Notes under the pieces: generated by a model
The model's database searches: none
Told to the model about the DNA's origin: nothing
What the model saw: the letters and a program-made list of their open reading frames with translations, nothing else
DNA from: Solimonas sp040377605
GTDB lineage: Bacteria; Pseudomonadota; Gammaproteobacteria; Nevskiales; Nevskiaceae
DNA: 24,461 nucleotides
Assembly: GCA_040377605.1 (NCBI GenBank)
Contig: JBEIOK010000024.1
Span: 1-24,461, forward strand
Direction of reading: 5' to 3'
Translations under genes and position numbers: made by a program
In this document: in pieces, positions 1-7,581 of the stretch
Position numbering within the stretch: the first letter of the stretch is position 1
How the letters are laid out: the number at the start of each line of letters is the position of its first letter

Positions 1-9
1 CCGCGTGAA

Positions 10-252
10 TCAGCCCTGCGAGGTGTGGGCCCGGATGTAGTTGAGGACGTCCTGGAAGGTCACGATCTTCTCGGCCTCTTCGTCCGGAATGTCGATCTCG
101 AACTCTTCTTCGAGCGCCATCACCAGTTCCACCGTATCGAGAGAGTCGGCGCCCAGATCTTCAACAAAGGAAGCTTCCGGGGTGATCTGATCCTCGCTGA
201 CCGACAGTTGTTCCGCGATGATCTTCTTGACCTTCTCTTCTAGCGTACTCAT
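10..252 (-). CDS. acpP: Acyl carrier protein
   Basis: An 80-residue acidic protein that carries growing acyl chains as thioesters on a phosphopantetheine arm during type II fatty acid synthesis in the cytoplasm. The DSL motif with attachment Ser37 sits in the sequence GADSLDTVELVM, and length and composition are typical of the family (about 78 residues). The start is well supported by an AGGAG ribosome site at 259-263, six bases upstream. It lies downstream of fabD and fabG on the same strand, 126 bp after fabG, a gap large enough for its own promoter, as is common for this very highly expressed gene. fabF would be expected next, beyond the left edge of the window (inference from usual gene order). 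Confidence 0.98.
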   Translation of the reverse strand: MSTLEEKVKKIIAEQLSVSEDQITPEASFVEDLGADSLDTVELVMALEEEFEIDIPDEEAEKIVTFQDVLNYIRAHTSQG

Positions 253-258
253 GTGTCA

Positions 259-263
259 CTCCT
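259..263 (-). promoter_or_regulatory. Strong ribosome binding site of acpP
   Basis: On the minus strand this reads AGGAG, six bases before the acpP ATG. It is one of the best Shine-Dalgarno matches in the window; many other genes here have weak or no visible match. Confidence 0.7.
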
Positions 264-291
264 GAGACTTTCTGTTGTGCGAAGCCGGCGT

Positions 292-297
292 ATTGTA
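292..297 (-). promoter_or_regulatory. Possible -10 element of an acpP promoter
   Basis: The minus strand reads TACAAT here, five of six matches to TATAAT, about 40 bp before the acpP start. No good -35 hexamer is found at 16-18 bp; TTGGCT lies too far upstream at about 21 bp. The gap also holds a 10-bp palindrome AGCTGCAGCT at 324-333 and an A/T-rich stretch at about 337-375. Separate transcription of acpP is plausible but rests on weak motif evidence. Confidence 0.3.
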
Positions 298-378
298 GAG
301 GAACGCCGCAGGGGAAACAGCCAAGCTGCAGCTGTATTAAAAAACAACAAGTTAGAAATACTTCTTAAGGTGATTTGA

Positions 379-1122
379 CTAGCTCATGTACAAGCCGCCA
401 TTCACCGGCAGCGTCGCTCCGGTGATGTATCCCGCCTCTCGTGAAGCAAGAAACGTGACGGCGGCGGCAATATCCTCCGGTCGCCCCAGCCGTTCGCTCG
501 GGACTCGCGACAGTAATGCCTTACGCACATCCTCGCTCAGCGCCTGGGTCATATCGGTCTCGATGAATCCTGGCGCCACCACATTGACGGTGATGCCACG
601 CGAGCCAATCTCCTGCGCCAGCGCCTTACTGAAGCCGATCAGTCCTGCCTTGGCCGCACAATAATTGACCTGCCCCGCATTGCCCATGCTGCCGACCACC
701 GAGCCAATGGAAATGATGCGGCCGTAGCGGGCTTTCATCATCCCGCGCAGTACGGCGCGGCTCAGACGAAACACTGCGGTCAGGTCGGTGTCCAGGACCT
801 GTGCCCAGTCCTCGTCCTTCATGCGCAGCAGCAGGGTGTCTCGGGTCACGCCCGCATTGTTGACCAGAATGGACAATGGGCCGATCTCTTCGAGCAAATG
901 GTCCACCGCGGCGGCGTCACGGACGTCCAGAACGGCGCCACGGCCGCCCTGTGGAGCGAGCTGCTCGGTGATCCGATCGGCACCGGCGGCCGACGTCGCC
1001 GTCCCGATGACGGTCACGCCCTCGGCAGCGAGTCGCTGTGCAATGGCCTGGCCGATACCGCGGCTGGCGCCGGTGACAAGTGCTACTTCGCCCTGGAAAC
1101 GAGGCGCAATGGGGTCAGGCAT
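379..1122 (-). CDS. fabG: 3-oxoacyl-[acyl-carrier-protein] reductase
   Basis: An NADPH-dependent short-chain dehydrogenase that reduces 3-oxoacyl-ACP to 3-hydroxyacyl-ACP in fatty acid elongation. Visible motifs are the nucleotide-binding TGASRGIG near residue 20, the NNAG motif, the catalytic serine region ISIGSVVG and the YCAAK segment supplying catalytic Tyr and Lys; the C-terminus is ATLPVNGGLYMS. Taking the ATG at 1122 gives 247 residues, close to the family norm of about 244. An in-frame TTG at 1161 would add 13 residues that do not look like FabG, so I rejected it. It sits 68 bp after fabD and 126 bp before acpP on the same strand. Confidence 0.96.
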   Translation of the reverse strand: MPDPIAPRFQGEVALVTGASRGIGQAIAQRLAAEGVTVIGTATSAAGADRITEQLAPQGGRGAVLDVRDAAAVDHLLEEIGPLSILVNNAGVTRDTLLLRMKDEDWAQVLDTDLTAVFRLSRAVLRGMMKARYGRIISIGSVVGSMGNAGQVNYCAAKAGLIGFSKALAQEIGSRGITVNVVAPGFIETDMTQALSEDVRKALLSRVPSERLGRPEDIAAAVTFLASREAGYITGATLPVNGGLYMS

Positions 1123-1190
1123 GAATTCGGGCCGCTGCCCGGCAACTGTGATCGAGTTCAAAGTCTAGCATGCGTCCCCGGGACCTCTGT

Positions 1191-2123
1191 CTAACCCGTA
1201 GTCATGAGCCCGATCGCCTTGTCCAGGCCTTCCGGCAGCTCCAGCCCGACGACTTGCCCCTCCTTGAGAATCCGTTTGTTGAGTCCTGCCAGTACCTTGC
1301 CCGGCCCGCATTCCAGGAACAGCCGGGAACCGCGGTCCCCCAGCCCCTGGATCGTTTGCGTCCAGCGCACCGGCCGGTACAGCTGCTCGCGCAGGGCCAG
1401 GCGGATAGCAGCGGCGTCGGACCGGGGTTGACCATCGAGATTGTGGAGCACGGGCATGACGGGTACGTGAATACGGACCGTGTCCATGTAGCGGTACAGC
1501 TTCTCCGCAGCCTCGCGCATCAGCGAGCAATGGGAAGGAACGGACATCGACAGCCGCACGCACATGCGCGCCCCTGCGGGTTTGGCCTGGGCTTCCAGCC
1601 AGTCCAGAGCGGCGACGTGGCCCGCCACCACCACCTGTCCCGGCGCGTTGTAGTTGACCGGCTCTAGCACCCCCGGCCCCTGCCATTGCGCGCAGAGTGC
1701 CTCGATCTGCGGATCCTCAAGTCCCACCACCGCCGTCATTCCGCCGACCCCCGGCGGCACTGCAGCCTGCATGAGCTGACCCCGCAGTTCGACCAGCCTC
1801 AGGGCGTCAGCAAAGGCCAGGCTCTCCGCCGCCACCAGTGCGCTGTACTCGCCCAGACTGTGGCCGGCCATGGCGGCCGGCACCGCAGGCGTGCGTGATC
1901 GCCACAGACGCCACAGGGCAACGCTGGCGGCCAGCAACGCAGGTTGCGTGCGCTCCGTTCGATTCAGTTCCTCGACAGGCCCCTGTTGCGTCAGCCCGAG
2001 CAGATCCCAGCCCAGCAGATCGGAGGCTTCCTGCAATGTGTCGCGGACGATGGGGTCGGCATGACCGGACAGCATGCCGACGGACTGGGAGCCCTGGCCT
2101 GGGAACAGAACGGCGTAAGTCAT
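1191..2123 (-). CDS. fabD: Malonyl-CoA:ACP transacylase
   Basis: Transfers malonyl groups from CoA to acyl carrier protein, supplying the elongation substrate of fatty acid synthesis. The N-terminal FPGQGSQ motif (residues 7-13), the nucleophile elbow GHSLGE with Ser89 and a later VPSHCSLM segment carrying the probable catalytic histidine are all present. The protein is 310 residues, the usual size. The reading frame stays open 79 codons further upstream, but that extension overlaps the rhombosortase gene and is not FabD-like; the ATG at 2123 is the right start. No strong Shine-Dalgarno is visible. The start is only 19 bp after the rhombosortase stop codon, so the two are probably co-transcribed. 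Confidence 0.96.
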   Translation of the reverse strand: MTYAVLFPGQGSQSVGMLSGHADPIVRDTLQEASDLLGWDLLGLTQQGPVEELNRTERTQPALLAASVALWRLWRSRTPAVPAAMAGHSLGEYSALVAAESLAFADALRLVELRGQLMQAAVPPGVGGMTAVVGLEDPQIEALCAQWQGPGVLEPVNYNAPGQVVVAGHVAALDWLEAQAKPAGARMCVRLSMSVPSHCSLMREAAEKLYRYMDTVRIHVPVMPVLHNLDGQPRSDAAAIRLALREQLYRPVRWTQTIQGLGDRGSRLFLECGPGKVLAGLNKRILKEGQVVGLELPEGLDKAIGLMTTG

Positions 2124-2142
2124 CGGGGAGAAAGATTTCGAG

Positions 2143-2772
2143 TTAAGGAGAGGGGGAATCGGAGACCGTTGCCGTCTGCAACACCTCGCGACCGGAAAAA
2201 CTTCGGAACACCAGCCCGTAGGCCAGTGCTGCGACCACGCCGAAGAAGTGGGACTCGACGGCGACACGGCCGCCAATGGCCGCCTCGTCCGAGACCGGAG
2301 CGCCGGCAAACCACTCGTAGCCGATCTTGCCGACCAAGAACACCAGGCACCCGAGCGCAATCGGATCGCGTCGCCAGACCTGCGGCATCAATCCGAGCAC
2401 GAACAAGCCATGGATGACACCCGACAGGCCGACATAGTTGTACAGGCGGGGCACCCACAGGTACAGCCCCAGCGTCATCCCCAGCGACAGCCACAGCAGC
2501 CGCCGCAGCCAGACCGGCCACGGCAGCACCTCCGGGCAGAGCAGTACCAGCACCACTACCCCCAGTGCATTGAGGAACCAGTGGTACCACCCCAGATGAA
2601 CGAAGTTACCGGTAAGCAGTCGCCACCACTGGCCCTGCGCGAGTCCGCCGCGATCGAACGAAAGCCACTGCCGGCCAGCTTCGCCAAGCAGTTCGGTGCC
2701 GAAGATCAGCAGAATCAGCATCAGCGGCGGCAGCCACAGCGACCGTGAACGGTAAGGTGACTTTGTTATCAT
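2143..2772 (-). CDS. rrtA: Rhombosortase (rhomboid-family intramembrane serine protease)
   Basis: A 209-residue polytopic membrane protein of the rhomboid superfamily. The segment GLSGVIHG gives catalytic Ser117 with neighbouring His121, and ESHFFG gives the second catalytic residue His175. HLGWYHWFLNALG (about 59-71) matches the conserved H/N-containing helix of the rhombosortase subfamily. Small size and these motif variants favour rhombosortase over GlpG-type rhomboids. Known members cleave proteins bearing a C-terminal GlyGly-CTERM segment, allowing anchoring or release of secreted proteins. No GlyGly-CTERM substrate is encoded in the window. It starts 48 bp from gspG, divergently, and ends 19 bp before fabD, so its context joins secretion with fatty acid synthesis. 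The subfamily call rests on motif recall, not a search. Confidence 0.85.
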   Translation of the reverse strand: MITKSPYRSRSLWLPPLMLILLIFGTELLGEAGRQWLSFDRGGLAQGQWWRLLTGNFVHLGWYHWFLNALGVVVLVLLCPEVLPWPVWLRRLLWLSLGMTLGLYLWVPRLYNYVGLSGVIHGLFVLGLMPQVWRRDPIALGCLVFLVGKIGYEWFAGAPVSDEAAIGGRVAVESHFFGVVAALAYGLVFRSFSGREVLQTATVSDSPSP

Positions 2773-2778
2773 CGATTC

Positions 2779-2795
2779 GAGGCTGCGAAGGCCTC
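2779..2795. repeat. Short inverted repeat in the rrtA/gspG divergent gap
   Basis: GAGGC, seven bases, then GCCTC, in the 48-bp gap between the divergent starts of the rhombosortase gene and gspG. The arms are only 5 bp, so it may be chance; the gap must nevertheless hold promoter signals for both directions, unless they lie inside the genes. Confidence 0.25.
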
Positions 2796-2820
2796 TGAAC
2801 TCCCACCTAGTCGATACCCC

Positions 2821-3267
2821 ATGACCGCTTATTCTCCTCGCCGCGTCCAGCGCGGCTTCACCCTGATTGAAATCATGGTGGTCGTTGTCATCCTCGGCAT
2901 TCTGGCTGCGGTCGTGGTCCCGCGTATTATGGATAGGCCCGATGACGCCCGCATCACCAAGGCCAAGCAGGATATCCGGGTGCTGGAATCCGCACTCAAT
3001 CTGTACAAGCTGGACAACTTCGTCTACCCGACGACTCAGCAGGGGCTGGAGTCGTTGGTCGCCAAACCAGGCGGCGAGCCCGAACCGCGCAATTACAAGG
3101 CTGGCGGCTACATCAAGTCGCTGCCCAAAGACCCGTGGGGCAATCCGTATCAGTACCTGCAGCCGGGTGTGAAAACCGAGCTGGACCTGTTCTCACTGGG
3201 CGCCGACAACCGTCCGGGCGGTGAAGGCGCCGCCGCCGACATCGGCAACTGGGACCTCGGGGGCTGA
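2821..3267 (+). CDS. gspG: Type II secretion major pseudopilin GspG
   Basis: Main structural subunit of the periplasmic pseudopilus that pushes folded exoproteins through the outer-membrane secretin. It has a class III prepilin leader: basic residues followed by RG at 11-12, then FTLIE, with the conserved Glu at +5 (residue 17) and a hydrophobic helix. The globular part shows GspG hallmarks including YPTTQQGLE, PKDPWGNPYQY and a C-terminal acidic loop (GADNRPGGEG, then ADIGNWDL) that in characterised homologues binds calcium. At 148 residues it is the usual length. It opens a gspGHIJKLMN operon and starts 48 bp from the divergent rhombosortase gene. No clear Shine-Dalgarno precedes the ATG. 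Confidence 0.97.
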   Translation: MTAYSPRRVQRGFTLIEIMVVVVILGILAAVVVPRIMDRPDDARITKAKQDIRVLESALNLYKLDNFVYPTTQQGLESLVAKPGGEPEPRNYKAGGYIKSLPKDPWGNPYQYLQPGVKTELDLFSLGADNRPGGEGAAADIGNWDLGG

Positions 3268-3296
3268 AGCCCCTGAGCATTTCGGCACTGTCCCCG

Positions 3297-3830
3297 ATGC
3301 GTGGCCTCCGGCGCTTCAGTGGAGGCTTCACCTTGGTCGAGGTGCTGGTGGTGGTACTGATCATCGGCATCTTGCTCACCTTTGCCACGCTGTCGATCGG
3401 GGATCGCGCGGCCATCGACCGGCTCGACACCGAATCGCGTCGCATCGAGCAGTTGTTCCGGCTGGCGCAAGAGGATGCCGAACTCAAGGGCTTCGAGATC
3501 GGATTCCGTCTACTGGAGGATCGTTACGAATTCCTCGCTGTCAGCCCCGAGGGCCGCTGGGCACCACTGACAGAAGGACCCCTGCGTCCACGCGCGCTGA
3601 CGTCCCCGCTGCTGTATCGGCTGCAGATCGAGGGGCGTGCCGTGCCGCCCGCCGCGGATCCGGTTGACCAGAAGGAGCCGATCGAGCCACAGCTGCTGTT
3701 ACTGTCCAGCGGCGACGGCACGACTTTCGCGCTCGACCTGTCGGCTCCGGGCACGGAACTGCGTTACCGGATCGAATCCAACGCGCTGGGGGAACTCAAG
3801 CGCGCGCCCATCGATCCCGAGAATCGGTGA
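3297..3830 (+). CDS. gspH: Type II secretion minor pseudopilin GspH
   Basis: Minor pseudopilin thought to occupy the pseudopilus just below the tip complex. The leader ends at Gly10, followed by FTLVE with Glu15 at the +5 position and a hydrophobic helix containing VLVVVLIIGILL. The remainder (about 150 residues) is a soluble domain of the GspH type, starting with the helix DRLDTESRRIEQLFRLAQEDA. Total length is 177 residues. It begins 29 bp after gspG, and its TGA overlaps the ATG of gspI by one base (TGATG), which suggests translational coupling. Confidence 0.93.
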   Translation: MRGLRRFSGGFTLVEVLVVVLIIGILLTFATLSIGDRAAIDRLDTESRRIEQLFRLAQEDAELKGFEIGFRLLEDRYEFLAVSPEGRWAPLTEGPLRPRALTSPLLYRLQIEGRAVPPAADPVDQKEPIEPQLLLLSSGDGTTFALDLSAPGTELRYRIESNALGELKRAPIDPENR

Positions 3831-4201
3831 TGCGCCAGCACGGCTTCACCTTGATCGAGATGCTGGCTGCGGTGGCGGTGCTGGCGATTGCAATGGCGGC
3901 GATCCTGTCGGGTATGGCGCGCTTCGCCAACAACGCCGCGCACCTGCAGACGCGCACGATCTCGGTCTGGGTGGCGCATAACCGGCTCACCGAGATCGAT
4001 CTGCAGCGAGCCTGGCCCGATGAGGGCAAATCCGACGGCGAGATGGCCATGGCAGGCCTCGATTGGAAATGGGAGGTCGAGGTCAAGAAAACGCCCGATC
4101 CCACGCTGCGCCGGGTGGAGATCTGGGTACTGCCGCAGCGCGGCGAACGCAGCGCGGCGCCGACGCTGACCGCGTTCATCGCCAACACCGGTCGTCAGTA
4201 G
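3830..4201 (+). CDS. gspI: Type II secretion minor pseudopilin GspI
   Basis: A 123-residue minor pseudopilin; in characterised systems it forms the tip complex with GspJ and GspK. The leader is very short: MRQHG followed by FTLIEML, with Glu10 at +5. The mature part has the family's ARF...NNAAHLQTRT region and the tryptophan-rich segment LDWKWEVEV. I chose the ATG at 3830, which overlaps the gspH stop by one base; a GTG one codon earlier is possible but adds nothing. gspJ starts three bases after its stop. Confidence 0.94.
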   Translation: MRQHGFTLIEMLAAVAVLAIAMAAILSGMARFANNAAHLQTRTISVWVAHNRLTEIDLQRAWPDEGKSDGEMAMAGLDWKWEVEVKKTPDPTLRRVEIWVLPQRGERSAAPTLTAFIANTGRQ

Positions 4202-4204
4202 CCG

Positions 4205-4930
4205 ATGCGCCGATCCGTCTCGGGATTCACGCTGCTCGAGCTCATCGTCGTGCTCGCGATCTTTGCGATCTTCTCGGTCATGGCCTATGGCGGGCTGAAC
4301 TCGGTACTGAAAACCCGTGTCGAGGTCGAGCGCGCACAGGACCGACTGGCAGAATTCCAGCGCACCTATCTGCGATTGCGTGATGATCTTCAGCAGGTGC
4401 TGCCTCGCCCGGCACGCGATGGCTACGGCGAGGCGCAAGCCGCGCTGCGAGGCATCGACTCGCCGCAATCGCTGGAGTTCACGCGCGGCGGCTGGCGCAA
4501 TCCCGCAGCGCTGAAGCGCTCGACGCTGGAGCGCGTACGGTATCGCGTTGAGGAACAGAAGTTGATCCGCTCCAGCTTCCGCGTGCTCGATCAGGCCCAG
4601 GACAGCAAGGCCAACGATGCGGTGCTGCTCACCGATGTGCAGTCCATGACGCTGCGCTACCTGGACCAGGACCGGCAGTGGCGCACACGCTGGCCCCAGG
4701 ACAGTGCTGATCAGGCTGCAGCGCGTCAGCCCCCCCCCTTGGCGGTTGAAATCACCCTGGAGACTCGTGATCGCGGCGAGTTGAAATTTCTGTTCAGGGT
4801 CGGCGCGGATCGCGTCAATCTGCCCGCATTCGGCGGCAACCCGACCCCACCCCCTCCCTCCGCGGAACCGACCCCTCCCGCAGGCAGCGGCGAGCCGTCG
4901 CCGTCACCCGATACAGAGCCGCCCACATGA
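4205..4930 (+). CDS. gspJ: Type II secretion minor pseudopilin GspJ with proline-rich tail
   Basis: Minor pseudopilin of the tip complex. The leader ends at Gly7 before FTLLE (Glu12 at +5), followed by a hydrophobic helix and a family-typical globular domain (for example YLRLRDDLQQVLPR and a VRYRVEEQKLIR segment). The last 30 or so residues are rich in Pro, Ser, Thr and Glu and look disordered, ending DTEPPT; GspJ proteins usually stop near the globular domain, so this tail is an addition. A run of nine C bases (4730-4738) lies inside the coding sequence and encodes three prolines. The stop overlaps the gspK start as ATGA. Length 241 residues. Confidence 0.94.
   Translation: MRRSVSGFTLLELIVVLAIFAIFSVMAYGGLNSVLKTRVEVERAQDRLAEFQRTYLRLRDDLQQVLPRPARDGYGEAQAALRGIDSPQSLEFTRGGWRNPAALKRSTLERVRYRVEEQKLIRSSFRVLDQAQDSKANDAVLLTDVQSMTLRYLDQDRQWRTRWPQDSADQAAARQPPPLAVEITLETRDRGELKFLFRVGADRVNLPAFGGNPTPPPPSAEPTPPAGSGEPSPSPDTEPPT
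4730..4738. repeat. Nine-base poly-C tract within gspJ
   Basis: Nine consecutive C bases encoding Pro-Pro-Pro after Gln. The current length keeps gspJ in frame: downstream residues (AVEITLETRDRGELKFLF) are GspJ-like. A one-base change would frameshift the C-terminal quarter of the protein. Such tracts are prone to polymerase slippage and to sequencing error. Confidence 0.8.
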
Positions 4931-5877
4931 ACGCGGGCCGAGAGCGTCATCGCGGCATCGCGCTGATCACGGCCATGCTGGTCGTCGCGCTCGCGGCCAT
5001 CGCCGCCACCGCGATCCTGTCGTCAGCCAATCTGGCCATTCATCGCACCGCGACCTTGCAGGACAGCGAAAAGGCCTGGTGGTACGCGCTGGGCGCAGAA
5101 TCCCTGGTGAAGTCCCTGCTGGAACGCGACCTGGACCAGAACCGGTATGACGCGCTGACCGACCTATGGGCCAAACCGATCGACTATTTACCGACGGATG
5201 AGGGGTTCATGCGCGGCGAGATCGTCGATCTCAACGGCCGCTACAACCTCAACAACCTCGGGGTTGCCGACGCCGCAGCGTTCCAGAAGCAAGTCGAGAT
5301 CTTCACCCGACTGCTGGCCAACCTGGAAATGACCGACGAGTTCCGGGCACGGGCCATCGCCAACGCCATCCGCGACTGGATCGACACCGACAATGAACCC
5401 TCGGGGTTCGACGGCGCTGAAGACAGTGAATACCTGGACACCGACCCGCCGTATCGGGTCGCCAACCGGCCGATGGTCAGCACCAGTGAACTGATGGCGA
5501 TCAAGGGCATGGATCGCGAGCTCTATCAGCGCCTTCGCGACGTGGTCAGTGTCCTGCCCCAGACCGGCGTGCCCATCAACATCAACACGGCGCCGATTCC
5601 GGTGCTGCGGGCGCTGGCCCGTCAGCCCGGCCCGGAACTGGCAGCCTTCGAGCGCAGCCGCCTGGAAAAACCGGCGGAAACCCTGCAGGTTCTGGAATCC
5701 GCCGGGGTCTTTGGCGCCCAGGATGCGCCGCGCGAAATGATGACCGTCAAGAGCACCTTCTTCCTGCTGCGCTCCGAAGCGTTCGTAGGCAGCGGCCGGA
5801 TCGCCTTGTATAGTTTCATTTATCGTCCAGACCAGGGAATCCCTGCGGTCTACGGACGCAGCCTTCATACCGAATAA
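4927..5877 (+). CDS. gspK: Type II secretion minor pseudopilin GspK
   Basis: The large minor pseudopilin that caps the pseudopilus. The prepilin leader ends at Gly10; residue +5 is Thr instead of Glu, which is the family norm and marks GspK as the tip subunit lacking the usual glutamate. The hydrophobic helix is followed by a large alpha domain. Recognisable segments are DLNGRYNLNNL, DWIDTDNEP (acidic, in the region that binds metal in homologues), STSELMAIKGM and ININTAPIPVLRAL. At 316 residues it is normal size. It overlaps gspJ by four bases (ATGA), and gspL begins just after its stop. Confidence 0.96.
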   Translation: MNAGRERHRGIALITAMLVVALAAIAATAILSSANLAIHRTATLQDSEKAWWYALGAESLVKSLLERDLDQNRYDALTDLWAKPIDYLPTDEGFMRGEIVDLNGRYNLNNLGVADAAAFQKQVEIFTRLLANLEMTDEFRARAIANAIRDWIDTDNEPSGFDGAEDSEYLDTDPPYRVANRPMVSTSELMAIKGMDRELYQRLRDVVSVLPQTGVPININTAPIPVLRALARQPGPELAAFERSRLEKPAETLQVLESAGVFGAQDAPREMMTVKSTFFLLRSEAFVGSGRIALYSFIYRPDQGIPAVYGRSLHTE

Positions 5878-5878
5878 C

Positions 5879-7084
5879 TTGCGCGAAACCCTCTACATCC
5901 GGTTGCGGGACCTCGATCCCGACACGCCGACCCCGTTCTGCATCGCCCGCGCCGATGCGGTGGCCTCGTTCCCGGTGAACGTCGCGCCGCTGGAGACCGT
6001 GCTGCTGCAGGCCACCAACCGCAGACTTGTGGTGCTGGTGCCCTCCTCGGATGTGCGCCTGACGTCGGTGCAACTACCCGCGCGCCAGGCCGCCAAGGTG
6101 CTGCAGGCGGCGCCGTACGCGCTGGAGGAGCAGCTCGCGGACGACGTCGATACCCTGCACTTTGCCCTGGGCGCCCGTCAGGCGGCGGGCAGCTGGCCGG
6201 TCGCCGTCGTGGCGCAGGTGCGCATGGCGCAGTGGCTCGCCGTCTTCAGCGAGCGCGGCCTCAGGCCGGATCTGGTACTGCCGGACGTGCTGGCCCTGCC
6301 AGTGCCGGATGGTGATCGCTACAGCGTGCTGCTCGACGGCGACCAGGTCATCGTGCGCACAGCTCTGGACAGCGGATTCGTCTGTCAGCGGGAAGATCTC
6401 GACCTGTGCCTGCAGATCGCCGATCCCGAGCGGCGGCGCACCCTGCGCGTGATCGTGCCGCGTGGCGAAGGTGTCGATCTCACTGCGCTGGGCCGCCCGG
6501 TGGAACCGACACACGGGTTCACCTCCTCCCTTGAGGCCTTGCTGCAGAGCTACCGCCCGGATGCGGTCATCAATCTGTTGCAGGGGCCCTACTCCGCGCA
6601 GGAAGACTGGCTGCGTCTCTGGAAACCGTGGCGGGGCGCTGCACTGATGCTGCTCGTCGCTTTGCTGCTGGCGGCAGGATTGCACGGCCTCCAGGCCTGG
6701 CAGCTCGGTCGCGAGCTGGCCGCGCTCGAGGCGCGCAACGTGACGCGCTATCAGCAGATTTTCCCGAGTGAGACGCGCATCGTCGACCTGTCGATTCAGC
6801 TCAATCAGCAGCTCGCCGCGCTGAGCGGCAGTGACGGCGGACGCAAGATGCTGGCGATGATCGAAGTGCTCGCCCAGGCACTGCAGGCACAGCCGGGACT
6901 GCGGCTGCAAACGCTGCAGTGGCGGGAAGGCGCGCTATATGCCGGCCTGACCGGCACCACACTGGATCCGCTGGAACAGCTCAAAGCCTGGTTCGGTACC
7001 GCGCGTGGCGCGGTGCTGGAAGTGCAGTCGGCCAATGCCGGCGCCGAAGGCGTCCAGATCCGCATCCGGCTGACGCCCGCATGA
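5879..7084 (+). CDS. gspL: Type II secretion inner-membrane platform protein GspL
   Basis: Bitopic inner-membrane protein linking the cytoplasmic ATPase GspE to the pseudopilus. Residues about 1-245 form the actin-like cytoplasmic domain, with the family segment APYALEEQLADDVDTLHFA. A single transmembrane helix lies at about 253-272 (ALMLLVALLLAAGLHGLQAW), followed by a periplasmic ferredoxin-like domain to residue 401. The start is a TTG at 5879, one base after the gspK stop; no ATG occurs in frame until beyond residue 110, so TTG or a nearby alternative start must be used. Its stop overlaps the gspM ATG (ATGA). Confidence 0.93.
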   Translation: MRETLYIRLRDLDPDTPTPFCIARADAVASFPVNVAPLETVLLQATNRRLVVLVPSSDVRLTSVQLPARQAAKVLQAAPYALEEQLADDVDTLHFALGARQAAGSWPVAVVAQVRMAQWLAVFSERGLRPDLVLPDVLALPVPDGDRYSVLLDGDQVIVRTALDSGFVCQREDLDLCLQIADPERRRTLRVIVPRGEGVDLTALGRPVEPTHGFTSSLEALLQSYRPDAVINLLQGPYSAQEDWLRLWKPWRGAALMLLVALLLAAGLHGLQAWQLGRELAALEARNVTRYQQIFPSETRIVDLSIQLNQQLAALSGSDGGRKMLAMIEVLAQALQAQPGLRLQTLQWREGALYAGLTGTTLDPLEQLKAWFGTARGAVLEVQSANAGAEGVQIRIRLTPA

Positions 7085-7575
7085 AGCCCTATCTCCTGCA
7101 GCTGCAAAGCCGCTTCGACGCCCTCGCCCCCCGCGAGCGTCTGTTGGTCGCCCTGGCCGCGGTTGTCGTGTTCATCACCTTGCTCTATTTGCTGATCTGG
7201 GAGCCCCTGGTCAAAGCCCATAGCAGCCGTGCCGAGGCGCTGGACACCGCGCGTGCGCTGGCGACCCGCATCGAGACCGCAGCGGCGCTGTCACAACGCG
7301 GCACTCCGGGTGCTGGCGTCGACCGCGCCACGTCGCTGCTGGCCGCGGTGGATCAGACCAGCCGCTCGCCAGTGCTCGGCAAGGCGCCGTCACGTCTGCA
7401 GCCCGAGGGGGATCGTGAGGTCAAGGTCTGGATCGAGGAGGTCGCATTCGACAACCTGCTGCGCTGGCTCGCGGAGCTGGAAAGCCGCTACGGCATCGGC
7501 GCGAGCAGTGCTGAAATTGAACGCGGCACCGCCCCCGGGGCGGTCAGCGCGCGCCTGACCCTGGTCAGGAACTGA
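7081..7575 (+). CDS. gspM: Type II secretion inner-membrane platform protein GspM
   Basis: Bitopic inner-membrane partner of GspL. A short cytoplasmic N-terminus containing LAPRERLLVALAAV leads into one transmembrane helix (about 20-41), then a coiled, Ala-rich periplasmic segment and a small ferredoxin-like domain with VWIEEVAFDNLLRWLAELE, a recognisable GspM feature. Length is 164 residues, as expected. The frame is open 54 codons upstream, but that portion overlaps gspL; the ATG at 7081, in a four-base ATGA overlap with the gspL stop, is the proper start. gspN follows after six bases. Confidence 0.94.
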   Translation: MKPYLLQLQSRFDALAPRERLLVALAAVVVFITLLYLLIWEPLVKAHSSRAEALDTARALATRIETAAALSQRGTPGAGVDRATSLLAAVDQTSRSPVLGKAPSRLQPEGDREVKVWIEEVAFDNLLRWLAELESRYGIGASSAEIERGTAPGAVSARLTLVRN

Positions 7576-7581
7576 CGAACG

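Noticed and set aside
2124..2360. Upstream extension of fabD to 389 residues
   Set aside because: It lies within the rhombosortase gene in another frame; the canonical FabD N-terminus begins at 2123.
6074..6910. Long antisense frame opposite gspL
   Set aside because: Shadow of gspL: His/Gln/Arg-rich, no recognisable domain.
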